Shown here: in pieces, positions 19,402-24,611 of the stretch
Position numbering within the stretch: position 1 is the first letter of the stretch
How the letters are laid out: the number at the start of each line of letters is the position of its first letter
IMG/VR virus record: IMGVR_UViG_3300030098_001488
Location: 1-24,611 of that record
Strand: one strand, 5' to 3'
Length of the DNA: 24,611 nucleotides
Source: a virus
Program-made: the position numbers and the translations under genes
The notes under the pieces: model-generated
The model's input: only the letters and a program-made list of their open reading frames with translations
Told to the model about the DNA's origin: nothing
The model's database searches: none

Positions 19402-22400
19402 ATGGCAGATAACTTAAGAAAGTATACAACACAAGAAGTGTTGAATAAAGTGTATACCGATTCTTCAGGTGACACAATAGGACTCCAAGCACAAACATCA
19501 AAAGAAACATTAAATGCAGTATTAAATACTTCTACTAATAGTTTAAATGTATCTTTATCTGGTAGCAATACTATCTCAGGTGATGTTACCATTACAGGCG
19601 ATTTAACTGTACAGGGTAGCGGTGGAGCAGTATACGATGAAATAATTGAAGGTAGTTTACATATTAAAACTGCAAGTTCTGGTCAAGCGACAGCCGATAC
19701 AGCCGCAGATGAATTAGTGGTAGAAAATAGTGGGTCTGGTGGTATTTCTATACTAACACCAGATAATAGCTTAGGTCAGTTAGCTTTTGGTAGTGCGTCA
19801 GATGCTTATGGTGCTTTTATAGGATGGAAGCATGACGATAATCAAATGACCATTGCAACTGCAAACGCTGGAGATAGTATTGTACTACAAACAGCAAATA
19901 AAACTACTGCACTTACCATAGACTCAAGTCAAAATGCTACATTTGCTAAAGGTGTAACTATATCAAATGGCAATTTAGATATTGCGGCTACCAAAAAATT
20001 ATTTTTTGATGCTGGTGGAGATACTTACATTCATGAACAGGCCGCTAATAAGTTAGATTTTTTTGTAGGTAATGGTACAAGATTTGTTCTTGATGCCAAC
20101 TCTAGAATCTCACTAACTAATAATGATGGTAGTGGTGGAGGTACAACTGTATTTGGCTATCAATCTGGAGGTGGTTTAGTAAGTGGTGGTATAAATATGA
20201 CTCTTTATGGTTATCAAGCTGGAAACGCAATTACCAATGGAGACAACAACACTTTGATAGGTAAGCAATCTGGTTATCAAGGCACTTATGGACTTACAAC
20301 AGGTAGCGACAATACAGCTTTAGGTTCAGGTTCATTTGGAAGTTCTGCTGGTGCTAATATTACTGGAAATTATAATACTGCTATTGGTAGTCAATCAATG
20401 CTTGAGGCTGAAGGTACAGTTGCAAATAATACTGCTGTTGGGTATCAAAGTTTAGTTAATTTGACAAATGGAGGTGGAAATACAGCTGTTGGTAGTCAGG
20501 CAATGGGGCTTGGAGCTGTTACAGGAGCCAATAATACAGCAATAGGGCATGGGGCAGGATATGATATAAGTTCAGGTCACTCTAATGTTATTGTGGGTAA
20601 GGATGCTGGGGTAAATGTTGATTCAGGAACAGAGAACACTATTGTAGGTCATCAAGCTGGAGCTGGTTTGCAATCTGGAACCGTTAACACACTTGTGGGT
20701 TTAAATGCTGGTGGAGATGTAACTGGCTCTTCCAATACTTTAATAGGAGCAAATGCTGGTCATAGTGGTTCTAATGATTTGGTTGGTGCAAACAATTGTG
20801 TGTTTATAGGAAGAGAAACTGCTGGTAGCTCTGCATCAGCAAATAACCAAATAGTTATAGGTAAAGGTGAAGTAGGGTATGGAGATTATACAGCAAGTAT
20901 TGGAGGAACTGTACTTGGATTAAATGTACCTAATACAATGTCCTCTCCATATTATCGCTTTGATGGTACGGATGATAAAATTGATTGCGGTAATAATTTT
21001 GATTTATCTTCTGGAGATTTTTCTGTTTCAGCTTGGGTATACTACATTGCCAATACTTCCGCTGGTGGTATTGTTGGCATAAGAGCAAATGGAGCAACAC
21101 CAGCCGAACTTCAACTTTATATAGAAAATAGCACATTAAAATCATGGAATGGTTCTACTAACATAAGTTCAACTGCATCAATTCCAGACCAGAAATGGAC
21201 TCATATAGTTATGGCTCAAGATGGTAGTAATAAACTATTTTATATTAATGGTGTATTGGACAGCACACAATCACAAGCAAATGGTGCATCTTCAAGTGAA
21301 ACTTTAAAAATTGGACATACAGGTCATGCAAGTGAATATTTTAAAGGTTCTATTGCTGGAGTACAGATTTGGAACAAAGCAGTTGATGCTACAGAAGTAA
21401 AAGAACTATATAGTGGTGCAAGTGTACCTTTTAAATACAAAGGTGCAAATCAGACTAATTTACTTACAAATGGTACATTTGATAGTAATACAACTGGATG
21501 GAGTGCTGTTAGAAGTACTTTGGCTTCTGTAAGTGGTGGTCAATCTGGAAATTGTTTAGAAATTACAAGAACAGGTGACCCAGACCAATCTGCATTTCAA
21601 AGTTTTACTACTGTTATTGGAAAAATATATAGAATATCAGCTTATGTAAAAGATGGAAGTGTTACTGGTGGTGCTTTTACAATTCAAGCATGGAATGGTA
21701 GTGATGCTGTTGGTGTTATTAATGGAACAACTACAAGTTCTTGGGTAAGATATTCTTCTACATTTACAGCAACAACAACTTCCCATGATATTACACTAAG
21801 AAAAAATAACAGTTCAGCAGGTACTATGCTTTTTGATACTGTAAGAATGGAACAAATCGGTGCAGTAGCTGAATACGATGGTAGTGGAATAGCATCAGAT
21901 AAATGGTTTGATAAATCTGGTAATGATTTACATGGAACAATTGCTTCTGGTTCAACTGCTCCAACTGTAGAAAATGCTCCTTCAGGTGATGATGGTTTAG
22001 TTTATGAGGAAGGTACTTGGGATGCTGGTCTTTCTTTTGGTTCTGGAAGTGCTTCTTTGAATTCAAGTTATAATACGGGAAAATATATAAGAGTCGGTAA
22101 TGTAGTTCATGTGCAAGGTTATTTTGCTTTATCAAGTATTAGTTCACCAAGTGGAGATACACTTATTACAGGATTACCATTTACTAATCCAGACCATGTA
22201 GAAGGTCAAGAGTTTTCAGCAGTTTCTATAAGAATGACAGATTTAGCATCAGCAATGAATGGTTTTCCTCAAGGGTTTATATCTTCCAATGCTACAACTA
22301 TTTTTCTTGAAAAATTCCAAGAAGATGGAACAAATGCTGGTACATCAAGAGAATTAGGAACTCATATTGGTGCCTCAACAACTATTATACTTAATGCAAC

Positions 22401-22413
22401 ATATCAAATTTAA
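19402..22413 (+). CDS. Modular receptor-binding tail fibre (YadA, LamG, CBM-like)
   Basis: A 1003-residue fibre. The N-terminus begins MADNLRKYTTQEVLNKVYTD, then a strand-repeat part (GDVTITGDLTVQGSGG). Residues about 247-490 are YadA-like head repeats of the NTxxG type (see the repeat entry), which form trimeric beta-roll stalks. Residues about 514-675 are a LamG/concanavalin-type domain (FDLSSGDFSVSAWVYYI, KWTHIVMAQDG, FKGSIAGVQIWNKA), usually carbohydrate-binding. Residues about 680-825 look like a carbohydrate-binding module (LLTNGTFDSNTTGWSAV). The end (YEEGTWDAGLSFGSG, YIRVGNVVHVQGYF, DTLITGLPF) is the common C-terminal tip of phage fibres. It therefore probably decides host range. The SD is weak. 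Confidence 0.88.
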   Translation: MADNLRKYTTQEVLNKVYTDSSGDTIGLQAQTSKETLNAVLNTSTNSLNVSLSGSNTISGDVTITGDLTVQGSGGAVYDEIIEGSLHIKTASSGQATADTAADELVVENSGSGGISILTPDNSLGQLAFGSASDAYGAFIGWKHDDNQMTIATANAGDSIVLQTANKTTALTIDSSQNATFAKGVTISNGNLDIAATKKLFFDAGGDTYIHEQAANKLDFFVGNGTRFVLDANSRISLTNNDGSGGGTTVFGYQSGGGLVSGGINMTLYGYQAGNAITNGDNNTLIGKQSGYQGTYGLTTGSDNTALGSGSFGSSAGANITGNYNTAIGSQSMLEAEGTVANNTAVGYQSLVNLTNGGGNTAVGSQAMGLGAVTGANNTAIGHGAGYDISSGHSNVIVGKDAGVNVDSGTENTIVGHQAGAGLQSGTVNTLVGLNAGGDVTGSSNTLIGANAGHSGSNDLVGANNCVFIGRETAGSSASANNQIVIGKGEVGYGDYTASIGGTVLGLNVPNTMSSPYYRFDGTDDKIDCGNNFDLSSGDFSVSAWVYYIANTSAGGIVGIRANGATPAELQLYIENSTLKSWNGSTNISSTASIPDQKWTHIVMAQDGSNKLFYINGVLDSTQSQANGASSSETLKIGHTGHASEYFKGSIAGVQIWNKAVDATEVKELYSGASVPFKYKGANQTNLLTNGTFDSNTTGWSAVRSTLASVSGGQSGNCLEITRTGDPDQSAFQSFTTVIGKIYRISAYVKDGSVTGGAFTIQAWNGSDAVGVINGTTTSSWVRYSSTFTATTTSHDITLRKNNSSAGTMLFDTVRMEQIGAVAEYDGSGIASDKWFDKSGNDLHGTIASGSTAPTVENAPSGDDGLVYEEGTWDAGLSFGSGSASLNSSYNTGKYIRVGNVVHVQGYFALSSISSPSGDTLITGLPFTNPDHVEGQEFSAVSIRMTDLASAMNGFPQGFISSNATTIFLEKFQEDGTNAGTSRELGTHIGASTTIILNATYQI
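20140..20865 (+). repeat. Degenerate YadA-type NTxxG coding repeats
   Basis: About a dozen units of roughly 14-25 residues, each carrying N-N/D-T-x-x-G or a variant (NNTLIG, DNTALG, YNTAIG, NNTAVG, GNTAVG, NNTAIG, SNVIVG, ENTIVG, VNTLVG, SNTLIG and others) followed by a variable Gly/Ser-rich turn. This is the left-handed beta-roll head repeat of trimeric autotransporter adhesins, here inside the fibre gene. Short similar DNA segments could permit copy-number change by recombination. Confidence 0.8.
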
Positions 22414-22437
22414 TTGGATAATTAAAAGGAGTCAGGA

Positions 22438-22815
22438 ATGGCGTTAGAAAAAGTGGTCGAAGTAGACCAAATAGAAGTAAAAGGCGAATACTCAATTCAA
22501 GTGAGAACAGCCACAAAAGTAATGGATGATGGTAAACAGATTGGCAGCGTAGGCTATCATCGGCATGTAGTACATCCAGATTCTATACTTACATCAGAAG
22601 ATGCAAAGGTAAAGAAGATTGCTGAAGCATTGTGGGGTGACACAGAAAAAGAAGCATGGTTTGTTTTTCAAAATGGACATCCAAGTGGTGAACCAGCAGA
22701 TAGTTGGACTAAAGAACAATTAAAAAAATATTTAACTAAACATAGCGTAGAATACAAAGAAAGTGATGCTAAGTCTGCATTGCTAACTAAAGCAAAAGCT
22801 AAATACGCTGAATAA
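22438..22815 (+). CDS. Phage protein with C-terminal HeH/LEM-like domain
   Basis: A 125-residue protein. Its first 80 residues hold a strand-rich part (EVKGEYSIQVRTATKVMDDG, VGYHRHVVHPDS) and a helix (VKKIAEALWGDTEKEAWFVF). Residues about 89-121 (SWTKEQLKKYLTKHSVEYKE, then SDAKSALLTKAKA) form the helix-extended-helix fold seen in HeH/LEM/SAP-like domains that bind nucleic acid or proteins. AAAAGGAG precedes the ATG with a short gap. It directly follows the fibre gene, so it may be a fibre-related assembly factor or minor tail protein. The HeH call is by pattern. The N-terminal part is not assigned. Confidence 0.65.
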   Translation: MALEKVVEVDQIEVKGEYSIQVRTATKVMDDGKQIGSVGYHRHVVHPDSILTSEDAKVKKIAEALWGDTEKEAWFVFQNGHPSGEPADSWTKEQLKKYLTKHSVEYKESDAKSALLTKAKAKYAE

Positions 22816-22833
22816 CAAACAAGGAGTCGAAAA

Positions 22834-23109
22834 ATGGCTAAAAAAGAAAAAGAAAAGCCAGTCTTGAATCTCGATGGTAAAGAGTATGTTATCGAAGATA
22901 TGACTGATTCACAAAAGGAACTAGCAGGAGAAGTTGCTATGTACCAAAATCATGTAAATGATGTTCAGAATAAACTAAATACAAATGCTTTCATGCGCCA
23001 GCAATTAGTTGAGTGTGAAAAAGTGTTTGTGGAAAAACATCAGAAAGGTGTGATGGAGCTTAAAAAAGCTTTAGAGCCTGAAGAAGTTGAGGCTGAAATA
23101 GAAGCATGA
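22834..23109 (+). CDS. Small DUF6447-like helical protein
   Basis: A 91-residue protein beginning MAKKEKEKPVLNLDGKEYVI, where the LDGKEY motif plus a following DMTDSQKELAGEVAMYQNHV helix resembles DUF6447, a small phage protein family of unknown role. The rest is helical with an acidic end (EPEEVEAEIEA). AAGGAG lies 9 bases before ATG. The end overlaps the next gene by ATGA. In many phages I recall it sits near tail fibre and assembly genes, as here, but I cannot say what it does. Confidence 0.6.
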   Translation: MAKKEKEKPVLNLDGKEYVIEDMTDSQKELAGEVAMYQNHVNDVQNKLNTNAFMRQQLVECEKVFVEKHQKGVMELKKALEPEEVEAEIEA

Positions 23110-23279
23110 AAATTAAAGGAGTATCATTAAGCGGTTTAAATAAAAGACAGGAAAATGCTATGAAAAAACATTCTAAGCATCATACTGGTAAGCATTTAAA
23201 AGAAATGATTTCTTTAATGAAAAAAGGTAAAACTTTTACTGATTCTCATAAACTAGCAATGAAGAAAGTTGGTAAATAA
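23106..23279 (+). CDS. 57-residue basic protein conserved in phages
   Basis: A short gene between two ATGA/TAATG overlaps. It encodes MKIKGVSLSGLNKRQENAMK followed by KHSKHHTGKHLKEMISLM and a tail ending in SHKLAMKKVGK. It is rich in Lys and His, probably two amphipathic helices. I recall near-identical small proteins (KIKGVS..GLNKRQ..AMKKHS) in many phages from marine samples, with no known function. Coupling to both neighbours makes it almost surely translated. The high positive charge suggests binding to nucleic acid or an acidic virion surface. Confidence 0.75.
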   Translation: MKIKGVSLSGLNKRQENAMKKHSKHHTGKHLKEMISLMKKGKTFTDSHKLAMKKVGK

Positions 23280-23569
23280 TGCTTATAAGGAAAAGTTCAC
23301 AGGGTCATGATTTGAAGTTGTATAGAAATACAACTCCAGGTGCAACTAGAACAAAGAAGTATCCAGATGGTACAACAGAGACCCTGGCTTATCCTACAAG
23401 CAAAACATACTTTCTTGTTTTTAATGGTGAAGTGGTACAACGTAGTGACAATTGGGATACAATTGAACAAGCTTATGTTGATAAATGCGAAGATGAGCAT
23501 GGCGGAGGAACAGGAAGAATGTTAATAGGTAAACATAAATTAGTTAATAACGTAATAAAAGAAATATGA
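23279..23569 (+). CDS. Small protein, unknown function
   Basis: A 96-residue protein with TAATG coupling to the previous gene. It begins MLIRKSSQGHDLKLYRNTTP and is beta-rich in its first 60 residues (TSKTYFLVFNGEVVQRSDNW), then has a helix DTIEQAYVDKCEDEHGGGTG. No membrane segment or catalytic motif appears. It ends four bases into the next gene. The overall shape, a small sheet capped by a helix, occurs in many virion-assembly factors, but no relative is recognised. Confidence 0.65.
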   Translation: MLIRKSSQGHDLKLYRNTTPGATRTKKYPDGTTETLAYPTSKTYFLVFNGEVVQRSDNWDTIEQAYVDKCEDEHGGGTGRMLIGKHKLVNNVIKEI

Positions 23570-23859
23570 AAAATCCTTTAGCAACATTAGTATCATGGCA
23601 ATATAAAACAGGCCAATTAGATGGATGGACTGCTTATCATTTAGCAGCAGGAGCTTTTTTATGTAAGATATTTCAATGGTTAAGTTGGACAGATTTTTGG
23701 TGCGTAATGGGAGTATTTATTATTGGAGTATTGTGGGAAATATTTGAATGGATTATTGAAGGTGATGAAGAAACCTATGGAACTAAAAAAGCATGGGCAT
23801 ATAATACTATGGCTGATATTGTTGTTGAGACAGGAATTGCATGGTGGATGGTATTATGA
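23566..23859 (+). CDS. Multi-pass membrane protein (VanZ/DUF2238-like)
   Basis: A 97-residue membrane protein with probably three hydrophobic segments: about residues 24-40 (AYHLAAGAFLCKIFQWL), 44-64 (FWCVMGVFIIGVLWEIFEWI) and 83-97. The pattern YHLAAG, WEIFEWIIEG and NTMADIVVE, with conserved His, Glu and Asp facing the membrane, is like small VanZ or DUF2238 proteins. Start coupling by ATGA to the preceding gene. It is the first of four small membrane or coiled-coil genes at the right end, so a holin or antiholin role is possible. No experimental relative was recognised, so the family call is tentative. Confidence 0.68.
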   Translation: MKNPLATLVSWQYKTGQLDGWTAYHLAAGAFLCKIFQWLSWTDFWCVMGVFIIGVLWEIFEWIIEGDEETYGTKKAWAYNTMADIVVETGIAWWMVL

Positions 23860-23883
23860 ACAAAATAATAGAAAAATTAAATA

Positions 23884-24129
23884 ATGGAGATTTTAAAGTT
23901 GTTAGTACAAGTTATGACATTCCTGTTAATTATATTAGGAATACCAAGATGCAGTCAAGGGTGGATAGTGGCAAATGTTCCACTAACACCACAAGATACA
24001 CTTACAAACACAGTATTTACAGAAATAACTGATGCTGATTCAATTACACATTGGTATCATGGTAATATCTCTAATTATACTAATTGGTGTTACTTGCACA
24101 ATGATTGGGAAAAAGTCGAGGTAAAGTGA
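23884..24129 (+). CDS. Small secreted/membrane-anchored protein in the lysis-like cluster
   Basis: An 81-residue protein with a hydrophobic N-terminus (MEILKLLVQVMTFLLIILGI) followed by PRCSQGW and a polar domain rich in Thr, Asn and Tyr (VANVPLTPQDTLTNTVFTEI) ending in NWCYLHNDWEKVEVK. This is like a signal peptide or anchor with a small periplasmic part; the cysteine after it does not match a lipobox well. No SD is seen before ATG 23884. Another frame, opening at 23856 by ATGA overlap with the previous gene, covers the same bases until 24032 but turns to C/G-ending codons after about 23940. I favour this frame for its hydrophobic signal and codon use. Confidence 0.5.
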   Translation: MEILKLLVQVMTFLLIILGIPRCSQGWIVANVPLTPQDTLTNTVFTEITDADSITHWYHGNISNYTNWCYLHNDWEKVEVK

Positions 24130-24446
24130 GTGAAAAACCAGATACCGCCAGAAGTTATCGTGCTACTGTGCTTGATGATAACGCCATTGTTAGCATTAAC
24201 CTTAAATGGTTGGCTCAAATTGGAGTTCTTATCGGAATGTTGGTATATGGTTATTGGCAAATTGAAAGTAGGATTAGAAAACTTGAAGATAAAGTTACTT
24301 ATGCGGATGAACAAATTGGGAGCCTCCTTGATAAGCATATCGTGGAAGAAAGGGTTGAAAGAGAAGAATTGGCACAAAAGGTAGCTTTTTATGAAAAAGA
24401 ATTTAATATCAATCCTTTAAGTTGGGGTAAGAGGAAAAAGAAATAA
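24126..24446 (+). CDS. Single-pass membrane/coiled-coil protein
   Basis: A 106-residue protein started at GTG 24126, which shares bases with the stop of the preceding gene (GTGA) and has GAGG about 6 bases upstream; a TTG at 24105 is the alternative. Residues about 28-46 (LKWLAQIGVLIGMLVYGYWQ) are a membrane helix, followed by a charged coiled coil (IESRIRKLEDKVTYADEQIG, EERVEREELAQKVAFYEKEF) and a basic end. This is the shape of inner-membrane spanins or of phage membrane proteins of unknown role. Next to other small membrane genes a lysis role is likely but unproved. Confidence 0.65.
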   Translation: MSEKPDTARSYRATVLDDNAIVSINLKWLAQIGVLIGMLVYGYWQIESRIRKLEDKVTYADEQIGSLLDKHIVEERVEREELAQKVAFYEKEFNINPLSWGKRKKK

Positions 24447-24611
24447 TGGATTTTTTAGCATTATATGGTGAAGCGGGAATGATTGGAGTTGTTGGTGCAA
24501 TGTTTGTATATTTAGTAGTGCAAATGTCGAACAAGGCGGCTAAGCAACAAGAAACTCTAGAAAATTTAAAAGTTGAAAATAAAGGTCAAAGTGAAACTTT
24601 AGAAAACATGG
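24446..24611 (+). CDS. Holin-like membrane protein, partial
   Basis: The start of a gene cut by the right edge after 55 codons. It begins MDFLALYGEAGMIGVVGAMF with one membrane helix (about residues 10-27), then a Lys/Glu/Gln coiled coil (NKAAKQQETLENLKVENKGQ). BhlA/UviB-type holins and related small membrane proteins have this order. The TAATG overlap with the preceding stop shows coupling. The identity stays tentative since the C-terminus is missing. Confidence 0.6.
   Translation, partial: MDFLALYGEAGMIGVVGAMFVYLVVQMSNKAAKQQETLENLKVENKGQSETLENM

Overview
The window is part of an AT-rich (by eye about one third G+C), densely packed genome of a tailed double-stranded DNA phage. Gene content and style (YadA/LamG-type fibre, many conserved small orphan genes, Lys/Asn/Ile-rich proteins) resemble phages known mostly from marine metagenomes. 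Most genes have Shine-Dalgarno sites of the AGGAG type, so the host is an SD-using bacterium; I cannot name it. No integrase, repressor or tRNA was seen.

Layout: two divergent arms leave a control region at about 6566-6771. The left arm (1-6565, minus strand) looks like early/DNA-metabolism genes. It reads, in transcription order, several small unknown proteins, an HTH_39-like protein, a ParB-like VEGQHRF protein, small zinc-binding and membrane proteins, a DnaJ-type zinc-finger protein, and then a recombination pair: a Cas4/RecB-like Fe-S nuclease and a Rad52-type annealing protein. The arm continues past the left edge. It contains a 314-base stretch without a convincing gene (5579-5892) that is richer in G+C than its surroundings and full of complementary segments, a candidate structured RNA.

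The right arm (6772-24611, plus strand) is the packaging and virion operon: a small protein, TerS, a zinc-ribbon metallophosphoesterase, a staphylococcal-nuclease-like enzyme, two small proteins, TerL, a glycine-zipper protein, an M15 peptidase (endolysin candidate), a large portal, a scaffold candidate, the major capsid protein and a decoration-like protein, closed by a strong UUCG hairpin. After the hairpin come connector/adaptor-like proteins, a 1003-residue receptor-binding fibre, and a run of small overlapping genes ending in membrane/coiled-coil proteins that could form a lysis cassette.

The large portal and connector-like proteins, with no tape measure or tail tube so far, suggest a short-tailed phage, but tail genes could lie beyond the right edge. 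Many late genes are joined by ATGA, GTGA or TAATG overlaps, implying translational coupling. The main unexplained items are the structured region at 5579-5892, the inverted repeat framing the 3694-3787 leader, the enzymes inserted between TerS and TerL, and the split adaptor with an inserted beta domain.
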